This document shows, piece after piece, positions 53,562 through 64,000 of a stretch of DNA of 64,000 bases (positions are counted from its first letter, which is position 1; each line of letters opens with the position of its first letter). The DNA is from Hippasteria phrygiana (Eukaryota; Echinodermata; Asteroidea; Valvatida; Goniasteridae). The notes beneath the pieces are model-generated. The model had not been told where the DNA came from. It saw nothing but the letters and a program-made list of their open reading frames with translations, and did not search any database. Both the position numbers and the translations under genes were made by a program. The stretch covers positions 496,001 to 560,000 of the forward strand of contig JAZGUH010000361.1 of the NCBI GenBank assembly GCA_037893225.1. Reading direction: 5' to 3'.

Positions 53562-56500
53562 ATGGCGGACACATTCGGTGGGGATCTTTTTGCCGTTTTT
53601 GAAGACAACAACGATGATCCAGCCGCCAAGAAACGGACAAGTCAACAAAAGCAATTTACAGGTGGCCCAGAATCGAGGTAGGCCCTAAACTTTTATTTAG
53701 GTTCTGTGGTCATTGTGAACGTTAGGCGAATTTGGGATGGTAATTTTGTGTTGCATCTGTTTCGTGAAAACTCGATTTCGTCAGAATGTGAATTTGTTTA
53801 TCTTTATGCAGTGGTTATTTTGCCCCGAAACGGTATCAGCTTCACTTTAGCTACTTGACCGGCAGAGAGATGAATCAGAAAACAAAATGTTTATTAGGCC
53901 AAGTAAAAAAAAACATGTTTAGCTACCAGATTTAAAAAAAAAAGGAAGAAGGGGCTTTTTATTTTTTATTTTAAAGATGGCCGCCATTCTTTTATAAATG
54001 TCCGACAACCATAGGTTTTTCAACTGTTCCAAGACACAAAAATGAAAGAGACATGTTGGACAGAATTGAAAATGTTTACCATGAGTCTAGCCCTAGAAGG
54101 ATGCTATGATATAGCGTCCTAGCGCCCAAGTATGCAAAACAGTCCTATGCTAGAAACCGAAGATCAAAAATCACACTTTACCTGCATAAATATTCTTGGC
54201 ATCATTTTATTCAAACAGTTCAACAGCCCATCTCCCTGTACGGATAGAAATATTCCTCCAAGAATGTCAAGAACAGGAGATATTTGCGGCGCAAAATCGT
54301 CTCCACGCGACGCTGACTTCACAAACACGAGGAGTAATACCTTGTCCGCGCGTCTTGAACGTTCATCAACAACAGAGGGCGCAATTTCGGCCGTGCACGC
54401 GGCGACTGTAAATTGCGCCCTCTGTTGATGAACGTTCTAAATGTGGGTATTACTCCTCGTGTTTGTGAAGTCAGCGTCGCGTCAGTGTGACAAAGTATGC
54501 AATCTGATGCGTCTGGCAGGGTTTGTCGTGATCACGTTCAAGTATGTACGTTCATGTATGCCTACGCCCCTACGTATTGTACAGTTGCGTGCATTTGCGT
54601 TTAAGTAGTGACCCGGACTCGACCTCGCATATCATGCCAGGTAAGGTTCAAGCAGGGTTAGCCCAAGAACTGCCAGCAATAATGAACTGTGTTTTTTCCC
54701 AAATTCGCTCATGGCTTCACCAGGCCTCAAATTTAACGGCGGCCACGACGGCCAGTGCCGTCGATGCCCTTAAGATTGCCGTGGTGCCCTTCACAAAATT
54801 GCACTCTTCACGGCCAGTGTTGCCGTGCCCTTTTCCCAACTGGCCGTAGTGCCCTCGTACCCACCCATGCCGTGCCGCGCCGACGGGCCGTGCCGGCCGT
54901 AGTCGGTGCGGCCGGCGCAGCTTGGCAACGGTGCACGCGGGCCAGACCGCTACCGGTATGTACTACATGTACATGTACATACGGCTGCTGCAGCATGCGT
55001 ACGACACGAAGCTTGATATAGACTGGTTTCGATCCCTCCATCAACATTATATTTTCGAATGCAGGGGGCAGAAGCCAGATTTAATCTAAAGCAACGTACA
55101 CCTACGGTACGGCCAAGTTCAATCAGCGACTATTTGCCAACCACTGGTCAATTGTGCCTGGTATCCAGGTTATATTTTGTGCATAGGTTACCAGGCAAAA
55201 TCGACCAAGTTTGTTGTCAAGTTCGCTCGTGCTTTCATCCTGGAGTTGTGTACGTGCGGTGCATGGCATCATTCATTGTATGACCGATGTATTGTGTGTT
55301 GTTTTTAATAACCTGAACTATCAACGAAAAGATCGATTAAAGCGACAAACATTCGTGTAAATGTATCTGTGGAGTTTTACAGGGCTTCACAGAGTTTTAC
55401 AGGGCTTCACATAATATTTCTAATAGAAGTGATAATGACTGGCCTCTGCGCCCTTTTTAAAAAATGCCATTGGCCTTGGTGCCCTGCCAAATTTTTCTTT
55501 ATCGAAGGCAAAATGGCCGTGCCCTAGAAAATCATAAATTTGAGGCCTGGCTTCACTCTTGTTCAGACATTTTCCGTATTGATAAGCCTTGCATTTTCCT
55601 TCATTTAGCACATCGGAAGACAAGAAGCGCCTTTTAGCAGAGGATCACGAGGTGCCTGATTACACCACCGGGAAGAAACCAAAGCTTGCCCTCACGGCAG
55701 ATGAACTCAGGTAAGTCCCGGCAAACTTGGACAAGTTGGTCAAGATTGGACAACATTCTGGTCAGCAGCCTTACATGTTTCAAAACTGCAGTGGGATTCT
55801 ATCAAGAAGATCCATCTTATGATAAAAAATAGTCCTTTGAGAAAGAGATAAACAAATTTATTTTTAGGAGGAAGTTGGCGCCTGGCGGTGAAAGATTCTG
55901 TAGGTAACTTCTTAGAAATTGTGAAAGATTTTATAAATTTGTGATACGTTTTCAAGATTTCAAGCTTACAAATGTACTCTAAACAATTTTTTATTAAAAA
56001 CCCTAAGGAAGCTTTCGCTTTACCAAATTGTACATGTATGCCGGATTTGGCATTTGGACTGATAAAATGACATATTCTACAAATTACTACATAATTTCTA
56101 AGATTTTACTTTAATACCCCCTACCAAAATCAGTCAGGAACAGCAAATCTTGGAAAAAAACTTTCCATCTGTGTTCAGAATTGTATAAACACTTGGCACA
56201 AAATATATATTTCTGAATTTTGTTTGGAAATATAGGGGAAGAAAGTTTGTGTTTTCTGTGTTAGATGTTCTTGGCACGGTGCACAGGGTAACTCAAAGTG
56301 TTCACATACATGTTGATTTCTGCTTCATTTTTTTTTTACAGATTTTGCTGACATAAATCTTGAAATAACTGGTTGTGCCACATGTTTAGACAGTTGTAAT
56401 CAAGGAGGGTTGGTTATTTTGTAAGAATTTGCTGTTCCTGATCCATTTTGGTGAGGGGTATTAAAGTAAAATCTTTCCCAGTTTACTACTGGTAGTGCAT

Positions 56501-59500
56501 TATGTAGCTTTAGGTGAGGTTAGGGTTAAAGTGCCGAGTCCACGGTAGCATTTCCCCAAAGCAACTTCAAATCCAGGTTCTTGTGAAAATGGAGTGGGGG
56601 AGTGTTCATATGTACACATCCCGTCTATTAGTACTCAACACCAATATTTTCTTAAATGGCTGCCCTAGAGCAGGGGCATTGGCCAGTTTTTCAGGGGTGG
56701 ACTACCTCTGCCAAGGGTTACTTTACATGTACAATGCAGGGAAAGCACTGTATGGTTAACCCTACACATGTCACTACCTCAAGCCTTACAAACTCCAACA
56801 GCAGGTTGTGTTGAATTTTGATGGGTTCAGGACTGTAGCGCCTTGGCACCATTACTTTACATGGAGCTATGATGTAAGCTTGTGCGGCTTACCGGTAAAC
56901 CGTTTTTTACCGGTTTTATAATTAAACCGATCACGTCCGGTTTTGATTTTTGAAAAACCTCAAAACCGTCTGCAACAATATTTCATTCATTTCAGAAAAT
57001 CAGAGTGAAAAAAATGTCAAACAATACTTCCAAAACCACAAAGAAAAGATTACCGTACTTGTCTGAAGAACACTGAACAGTCTTTGTCTTTGGCGCAAAT
57101 GACATTTCCCGAATCGTGAGGCTTATTAATTTCACGCATCGCAAGCGCGAGCCCATGCTGGACACAGTGCTTGCCTGCACAGTACATGCAACGAACACCA
57201 CTGATTAAGGCTGTGTCCGAAACGGGCTTCCAGAGCTACGGCTACGGCTATTGTCAGCATTTCATCACGTAGTTGTAATGGGCGCACACCTTAGTAGACA
57301 ATAGCCCTAGACAAGAGTTTCGGATGCGGCCTATACTCACGAGCTTGTGCACGTGCGCATCTACGGTCTACGTCACAAATCTCATTAGACTTCGACCTAG
57401 TACTCTATTGGAAACACTCATATCGCTCACGTATTAAACGCGTCATGAAAAATGACAAACAGCCAATTGAACCAAATAAGCTGCTTCGACTTGGCGAGTC
57501 TGATTCTCGCATTACACATGCAGGGGAATTCCCTCACATGTGTAATACGTTCAATTTTGCACGTGTTCGCTGGTCGCAGGGATCGTCGGCTTTGTTGGTT
57601 CTGCTCCGCTATTAGCATGACAAAAGCTCGTGATTACGGAAGCCAGCGCTGCGTTCCCAGTCACGCGAACGATGGCTAGCTTCACGAAGAAATAATGTTT
57701 AGGATCGACAAGAGAGTGGTGGGCGTTCGCGTCGTTCACGGGAGGGGAATGCATCCTGTGTTTTCGCATGCTCGACGTGAGCTCGAAGCCAGCGGCGACA
57801 AGATGGCGGCGTCCTTTGTTTTCAAGGTCGGTAAACCGGTTAAACCGAGTCAAACTTGAGCGTTTTTTCCAGTTTTGGTTTAATCTAAAACCGCACAAGC
57901 TTACTATGATGCCCCAATTTGTCAAGTCCAAAGAATGTCATTGGTATACTGCACAGTGTTTGATTTTGGAAGGCTGAGGACACTTTCTAGTCAAAATGCC
58001 TAGGTGGTTGGTGTTAATGTTATTTTCTCTTCCTCAATCTGTTCTAGTCTCGCAGAGATCCTACCCCAGGTCAAAAGTCAGACAGTAGAGTCCATCGAAG
58101 GCTGTACCCACGAGGTGGCCATACCACATGACGAGGAGTACGAACCACTGAAACCTAGCGGAAACAAACCAGCCAAGGTGAGCATTCTGGAATAGACAAA
58201 GGCCATTTCTCAAACCTTGGCTTCGCCTTTGGCTTTCTCTAATTTTACGTCTTAGGATGAGGCTACATGTAGTTCTGGGCGCTTTTTTAACCCTAACCCT
58301 GCCAGACGCAGCACAGTGCATCTGTGCTGACAGCTTGACCTTGCTGCACTCTGCACACAAGTCAATGTGACAAAGTATGCAATCTGATGCATCTGGCAGG
58401 GTTTCTAGCCAAAATACCCTGGAGGGTTAGGGTTAAAGGTACATGTAGTTGGGTATTTAGCCAGTGACGCCAAAATGACTGGAAATAATATTTAGCCGCT
58501 TGTCTTTTTTTCTGTTGTTCTTCTGTGGTGACGTATTTATGTATCGATTTGCACAACTATATTATAGGATGGCTGTATGCACCCTGTATCGTTCTGTGTC
58601 CCAGCCTAGTGAATAGTGCATCAGACTCATGTTCAGAAGCTGGTCTGAGGAGTTGTACTTTAACAATGTGATTAGTAGCACAGTTTGCACTTGGCATTGG
58701 AGTTCTATAAATATTCCACTTAAACTCACATGCTTTTGTGACTGTGCGGACATTGTACTTCAACCCTAACTCACTAAGCTCTCGCACTGTGCCTGGCCGT
58801 GAATTCACCCACCAAACGCCCTGCCCATGTACCCCAACAAAATCCAACATTTCCACAAGTCTCATACCCTAATGTACCAAATCAAACGAAATTCAACAGG
58901 GTCACCCTGGGCCTTTGGCACTAAACCTAACAAAACTCAACCCCACATTAATCCGCCATGGTAAAAAATCAAACAAAATTCAACGCAACCTGCTGTTGGA
59001 GTTTGTAAGGCTTGGGGTAGTTTGGGTTGATGTGTTGCTCTTGATTCAAAAATCTAAAATGAATGTTTCTTTTTGTTTTCTACTTGCAGGACTATCCATT
59101 CATCCTCGATCCTTTCCAGAAAGAAGCGCTGAAGTGTCTGGAGAATACCCAGTCAGTCTTGGTGTCCGCTCACACGTCCGCAGGAAAGACGGTGGTTGCT
59201 GAGTAAGTGTGGCTTAAAAAAGATATGGTCCCATGGGCTCTAGAGTGAAGGGTCTGGAGTGTTTTTTTTTACCCTCACCCCCCAGGCCCTTATTGCTGGG
59301 AACCATCCTCAATCCTCCAAAATCCTCCGGTGCTTCAATCACTATTCATCCTCAATCCTCCAAAATCCTTTGCTTCAATCACCATTCATCCTCAATCCTC
59401 CAAAATCCTCCAAAACCACATGTATCAAAGACATTACCCCAAATGACGTCACTTCCTACAGATTGCCACGTGCATCGGCATTTTGGGCGTCAAATTTTTG

Positions 59501-62500
59501 TGACGCGCATCGGCTGTGCCGTATTTTGAAGAAATTTCGAGCAACATGTGCGCGTGTTTAGAATATTTTGAAACACTGCGCGCACACGCACCTGATGGCG
59601 TTGAACACGGTTATAATAATTTTCCTACGAAGATGGCGTCCTATGAGAGAGATCTATTTTTAGACCTATAGACCTAGGCAGGCAGGGTAACCCCCCCCAT
59701 TGAAAAAAGTCTGACATTATATTAAAATATTGGGGGAAATCTTGAACTGTCGTTCTGAGTGTAGGTTATCATTGTTAAGATGGAATCCTCCAATACCCTC
59801 CAGTTGCAGTGCAAATGGAGGGAATTGGATGGTGCATCAGCTGATAGCAGGGGCACTTATTTCCTCATCAGGGGATTGTTCCTGTCTATGTACTCTTTGG
59901 CCTGCCTGCCAGCTCACCCTTGGAATAATGTGGCAGATATTGAAAGACTGTGCAATGGTTAATATTGGGTTTTCTTGAAAGATCTAGCTCAGCACAGGTT
60001 TTAACCTCATGAATACGGATGATGGCCTCGGCTGCTGTTTGAAAAAAAAAAGACCACCTGGCCGTTGTCATCTATATGTGCATTCCTGTGCGTACTCAAT
60101 CCATTCAATCCATTTCAACTGTATTGTTCTTGAATGGGAGTGTAATGAATAGATGGAGGTTTTTTAAACAAAGCTTTGAGGAGGGTTGAAGTGCGATGAA
60201 TAGGACCACTCTATCCAGTGTGGTGACTATTGTTTGTGTTTACACTTGTCTGCACAACCTGATTTTGGCATACCAGCCCCCTCCCCCCAATAACAGCTGA
60301 ACACAAGTGGTTAACGTGTGCCAACTTAGTGACATTGTTGGCTTCACTGTCGCTTTAGTGTTTGCTTATCTGAATACAGAGAAGGCATGGTTTTTGCCCC
60401 ACAGGTATGCCATTGCTATGTCGTTGCGCGACAAGCAGCGCGTCATCTACACCACGCCCATCAAGGCCTTGAGCAATCAGAAATACCGTGAGCTTTACGA
60501 GGAGTTTCAGGACGTTGGCTTGATGACGGGCGACGTGACCATCAATCCAACGGCTAGCTGTCTCATCATGACAACAGAGGTAGGAGAAACCCTGCGATCC
60601 TGCATGGCTCAGGAAGGGAATTCTGACAAAAATAATTGGCTAAATTATGTTTGGTTTGACACATTTATACCTCAAGCCACCCGAGGGACCAGAGAAAGGC
60701 AGACACGGTGAGCAGGTGGCCACTGTGCCAAGATTTCATATTGTTTAAATGTTTTTTTTTATATGGAAGTCGCCCATAATACAAGGCTAAAAGCCACTCT
60801 ATGTTTACAAAGGGCTACAACAGAGGTGGTGGGGTTGGCCACATTTTAGGCTGCCAGCCCTACCACCCTTACGGTTTTCCTGGGTCCAGATCTAAATAGA
60901 GGATAAATATTCAATAGATACCAAAGAAATTATCCCAATTTTCAGACCTATAGACCCAGGCAGGGTAACTTCCACCGTTGGTGAGACAAATTCACCTCCC
61001 TCCCATTAAACTGTATATTTGTTTTACTGTACATCCCCTTTTCATGGTAAATATAACATTTTCAAAGTGAACAAAGAAACTGACAGGAGCGGAATTCGAA
61101 CCTGCGACCTCCGGGTTACCGTAGCGGCGCTCTACCAACTGAGCTATGTTGGCGGTCTCCCAAATTGTCAGCATCTTTGTTCGGGTGGGCGCTAGTCAGA
61201 AGTCATAAACCCAGAATGCCGTATAGCCAGGGATCACACCCAATTTTACGATACAACCTGGGAAGGGACATTGTGGGGATCACTCAATGAGGATACGACT
61301 TTTTAACTTATAATTCGTCAAATAATCCACAAGGGAAATTTAGGTAAATTTTGAATACATTTTCAAAGTGAACAAAGAAACTGGCAGGAGTGGGATTCGA
61401 ACCTGCGACCTCCGGGTTACCGTACCGGCGCTCTACCAACTGAGCTATCTTGCCCTATGTTGGTGGTCTCCCAAAAATGTACCTAGTCAGTTTCCCTTGT
61501 GGATTGTTTGACTAAATATAACATAAGAGAAATCAAATTTGTTGACAACACTTAATGTATGTGCCTTGACTATATTTGGGTGATGTTGGGGCCATGAGAT
61601 CTAACTAAATGTAGCTAACTTATTTGTTTTTTAATACTAAAGGTTTCTTTTCCTCATTGCATCATTTGTTTAATACTTATGCACTTTTCAAAAATATAGA
61701 TCCTGCGAAGTATGCTGTATCGCGGCTCGGAAATCATGCGAGAAGTGGCCTGGGTCATATTTGATGAGATTCATTACATGCGAGACAAAAGTAAGTATGC
61801 TGTGTCATTGCCAACGAAAGTTCTGCAATAACTTCTGCTGACCATCGCTGGAAATTTGTACAAAAACCCCAGGTGCCATGATTTCACAGGATGCTTGAGA
61901 CTATTATTTGCTTACAGTCAGTAAGGTGTTGCATAATAATTTAATAGTTTTGATTTTGGATGTTTGCAAATGTTGTATATTATCTTTAACCCCTTGCGTA
62001 CGGATGACGCTATATGGCGGGGAAAAAAACAGTGCCACCAGGCTGGATGACGCCATTCGCCGCTGTTTGTGCAGTTTCCATCCATTTTTTGATTATTGTG
62101 TATATGTTACGCTTGACTGCACAAACACATTGTAGCGGTTCGCTTAGCTGCCAGAGCCGCCGCGGCACCCGGACGTCTCCCATAAAATACCGTACTCATG
62201 GGGTTAAGAAACTGTCAGCTTTTGTCCACTTTACTCCTTAGACAGGGGTGTTGTTTGGGAAGAGACCATTATCCTTCTGCCAGACAATGTCCACTATGTG
62301 TTCCTGTCGGCCACCATACCCAACGCCAGACAGTTTGCTGAATGGATATGCCATCTACACAAACAGGTTGGTGCTAGAGACGTGCAGTAATAACATTGCG
62401 TTGAAACTGTAGCTTTGAAAAAAAATGAACATGATAGAGAAAGAGAGAAAACAGCAAAATAAAAGCATTATTAAAGTCATGTAGTGTTTGAAGCACTGTA

Positions 62501-63303
62501 TGCTCGGTGCTGTCTGAGAGCCTGTTGGAAAACATTTTCATGCTTTATTCGAGCTGGACTCGAATCACATGGAAGGCGGTACAAGCAAATTCTTGCTTTT
62601 AGAGGTGTCACACGTGACATTCTAGACCAACAAGACTGCCCAATCTGTGACACGATGTGACACGAGCAATAGGGCTGTACCGAATATTCGATATTTGACC
62701 GTCAAGCGAATATTCCATTACCATTTTGCCAGTTTGAATATTCAAAAAGATATATACGCACATGCAGATATGACCCGCATGCTATTTTAATAGAAAAGTT
62801 ACTGTGCTTAGCAGTGTCAAATGCCGCATTTTTGTCAATCGTAACTTTTAGTGGACGGAGGTTTATTGTTCCTGTCCGTAAAACCCTTGATACAACAGGG
62901 GCATGCAAAAAAATGCCATTTGAACGGTCCATGATATAAATCATTATACGTAAAACACCGGCGTGCTTTTACGTGCAATGTTTTCTTTACCGGTGCGGCA
63001 TGCACTGAAAAACTTGATCGGCGAGTATCGAATATTCGAATATTTGGTCAAACCCAGTTTCGAATATTCGAATATTAAATTATTCGAATATTAAATTATT
63101 CGAATATTAAATTATTCGAATACTAAATTATTCGAAAATGAACAGCCCTAAGAGGCAATATCGTGACTCATTTTTTATTGTTTAAATTTGTTTATTTCTT
63201 GCAGCCTTGTCACGTAGTGTACACGGAATACCGACCCGTGCCCCTACAGCATTATATATTCCCAGCGGGAGGGGATGGACTTCATCTCGTGGTCGACGAA
63301 AAA
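53562..63303 (+). CDS. MTREX: Exosome RNA helicase MTR4 (SKIV2L2), N-terminal eight exons (partial)
   Basis: Exons: 53562-53677, 55609-55710, 58048-58177, 59090-59202, 60405-60579, 61700-61790, 62242-62366, 63205-63303. All introns are GT-AG and in phase, giving 317 codons; the rest lies right of the window. MTR4 is a nuclear Ski2-like DExH helicase that unwinds RNA for the exosome in the TRAMP, NEXT and PAXT assemblies. It starts [19 protein letters not shown], then a low-complexity tail. Motif Q/I region: [13 protein letters not shown] and Walker A AHTSAGKT (143-150). Motif Ia is [14 protein letters not shown], then TGDVTINP; motif II is DEIH (234-237) within FDEIHYMRD; motif III is SAT (265-267). 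[16 protein letters not shown] is characteristic of MTR4 and argues against SKI2. No damage is seen. Confidence 0.96.
54305..54482. mobile_element. Hairpin MITE in MTREX intron 1
   Basis: 178 bp, with arms ACGCGACGCTGACTTCACAA and then CACGAGGAGTAATACC complementary to the right end. An inner pair, GAACGTTCATCAACAACAG against CTGTTGATGAACGTTC, continues the stem. Confidence 0.8.
56875..57903. mobile_element. hAT-type non-autonomous element, 1029 bp, MTREX intron 2
   Basis: Perfect 13-bp TIRs, TAAGCTTGTGCGG and CCGCACAAGCTTA, flanked by an 8-bp target duplication CTATGATG (56867-56874 and 57904-57911). Subterminal ACCGGT/AAACCG motifs recur at both ends. Internal frames (for example 57551-57931) show no hAT transposase motif. 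Confidence 0.88.
58283..58437. repeat. Dispersed repeat with CCCTAACCCT ends, MTREX intron 3
   Basis: Starts AACCCTAACCCTGCCAGACG and ends CCCTGGAGGGTTAGGGTT. The body contains 'gtgacaaagtatgcaatctg'. Related pieces lie at 49550-49670 (opposite orientation) and 54488-54530. Although the ends resemble telomere repeats, they are TIR-like. Confidence 0.6.
59288..59425. repeat. AATCCTCCAAAATCCTCC repeat cluster in MTREX intron 4
   Basis: Three to four units of CCTCAATCCTCCAAAATCCT spaced by 'gcttcaatcaccattcat', the same unit as the array at 32270-32890. Confidence 0.8.
60775..60905. repeat. Dispersed repeat shared with 50133-50245
   Basis: Same orientation and phrases as the copy in CYP4 intron 1, about 85% alike by eye. 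Confidence 0.65.
61045..61520 (-). repeat. Two copies of a tRNA-Thr-like SINE in MTREX intron 5
   Basis: Copies at about 61045-61160 and 61300-61465, read on the minus strand. Each has ATAGCTCAGTTGGTAGAGCG (A box), an anticodon arm CCGGTACGGTAACCCGG with GGT in the anticodon position, and GCAGGTTCGAATCC (B box), then CAGTTTCTTTGTTCACTTTG. The base before the anticodon is C instead of the invariant U, the stem has a mismatch, and the same tail follows both copies, so they are retroposons rather than tRNA-Thr genes. A related fragment lies at 8226. Confidence 0.75.
61835..61985. mobile_element. Truncated TTAA-MITE copy f
   Basis: Right-hand part of the family ('aggtgccatgatttcacaggatg' to GCAAATGTTGTATATTATC), ending at TTAA 61986-61989, which is also the left target of the next element. 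Confidence 0.65.
61990..62203. mobile_element. TTAA-flanked CCCCTTG MITE, copy 2
   Basis: 214 bp between TTAA 61986-61989 and 62204-62207, inverted relative to the copy at 39394-39606. It ends about 38 bp before MTREX exon 7. Confidence 0.8.
62670..63150. mobile_element. Non-autonomous TIR element rich in CGAATATTCG, copy 2
   Basis: Ends TAGGGCTGTACC and GAACAGCCCTA. Strongly similar to 30857-31266 but with an expanded run of ATTATTCGAATATTAA units at 63060-63130. Confidence 0.75.
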
Positions 63304-64000
63304 GTCAGTGCAAATTCCATCCTGTGTCGGCTGTGTTACGCTTATTTTTTTTAAATGAATTAAACTGCCGCCAATTGCTAATTGACTGGATTGACCTGAA
63401 ATAGACAAATCAACAAAATTAGCTGGCATAAACGTTTCAAACTTGAGCAAGTTCGTTCTCAAAGGCAAGTGGGTCATTTACCTTTGAGAAAGAATCGGTC
63501 ATTTGTCTTTGACAAAAAGCTTGCTTCATTTTAAAGTGTTAGGCCAGCAGATTTTGTCGAGTTTTCAGTTTTAACATCTCAAGAAAACAAGATACTCAAA
63601 GAAATCCAAGCTCAAAGTTGTGAGCAGGTTGCATATTTTGAAAGTTTTAAATTATTTTTAAAATGTTTTTTTACACACGTTTGCCCCGAACTAGGCCTCA
63701 AAGCCGCTCAGGATACAGAGCTAGAAGAAGAAAAAACAATCAAAGATGGAGTCAACCATCAGATTGGAAAGACTTTAATACTAGTAGTAGCATCCAAACA
63801 GAAATACCTTGTGTGTTCCAAAGCCTTGCATAAGCTCTTGTACAGCAAAACGATATATCTTGAAATTTTGAACGTTGAAGTAATACAAAAAAAAAAAAAT
63901 CCACTCTAAAGTCAAGAAAGACTGAATATTTGGACAGCTTAAGAAATAATAGCATACACAGATCCATTATATAAAACCCGAACAATCCCATTTAATAAAA
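63304..64000. other. MTREX intron, no exon seen
   Basis: Sequence after the donor AAA|GTCAGT. No further MTR4 exon is recognised before the window ends. Confidence 0.5.

Noticed and set aside
58283..58437. Interstitial telomere repeat (CCCTAACCCT)
   Set aside because: Only two units, at the ends of a dispersed element; not a telomeric array.
61072..61150. Candidate tRNA-Thr gene on the minus strand
   Set aside because: The A and B boxes are good, but the conserved U before the anticodon is C, the anticodon stem has a mismatch, and a second nearby copy shares the same non-tRNA tail. It fits a SINE.

Overview
This window is nuclear genomic DNA of an animal, most likely an invertebrate deuterostome such as a lancelet; sea urchins, sea stars and hemichordates are not excluded. 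Genes are split by GT-AG introns, non-coding DNA dominates, ACATGTAC-rich sequence is common, and mobile-element debris is dense (tRNA-derived SINEs, many short inverted-repeat elements, LTR, LINE and Penelope-like pieces). No bacterial-style operon, CRISPR array or rRNA gene is visible.

Four host genes can be assembled exon by exon with matching splice phases. (1) 240-1343 (+): last two coding exons of the ribonucleotide reductase small subunit (RRM2), entering from the left edge. (2) 13314-18411 (-): a complete six-exon gene for a 369-residue single-pass receptor with a signal peptide, a V-type Ig domain, a second Ig domain split by an intron, a repeated Ser/Thr stalk, a membrane helix and a 41-residue tail. 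A decayed partial duplicate lies at about 20390-22225. (3) 28963-52267 (-): a complete nine-exon CYP4-family cytochrome P450, 505 residues. (4) 53562 to beyond 63303 (+): first eight exons (317 codons) of the nuclear exosome RNA helicase MTR4 (MTREX), running off the right edge. CYP4 and MTREX are head to head, with 1.3 kb between start codons that contains an 18-bp minisatellite.

The largest repeat is an 8.3-kb Ty3/Gypsy LTR retrotransposon (41130-49432, minus strand) in CYP4 intron 2. It has about 350-bp LTRs, gag with a zinc knuckle, protease, RT, RNase H, integrase and a GPY/F-type tail. Downstream of integrase it carries an extra ORF with two C2HC zinc fingers, preceded by a strong splice-acceptor-like sequence. 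This accessory ORF is the most unusual coding feature here. The pol region is broken by frameshifts, a stop and a small RT deletion.

The rest of the non-coding sequence is structured: TTAA-flanked and 8-bp-TSD inverted-repeat elements, a 1.35-kb long-inverted-repeat element, minisatellites (some apparently carried inside mobile elements), and tandem blocks studded with CRE-like palindromes at 9.05-10.8 kb. No bona fide tRNA gene was found; tRNA-like segments look like SINE heads. All calls are from reading the sequence; no database search was run.
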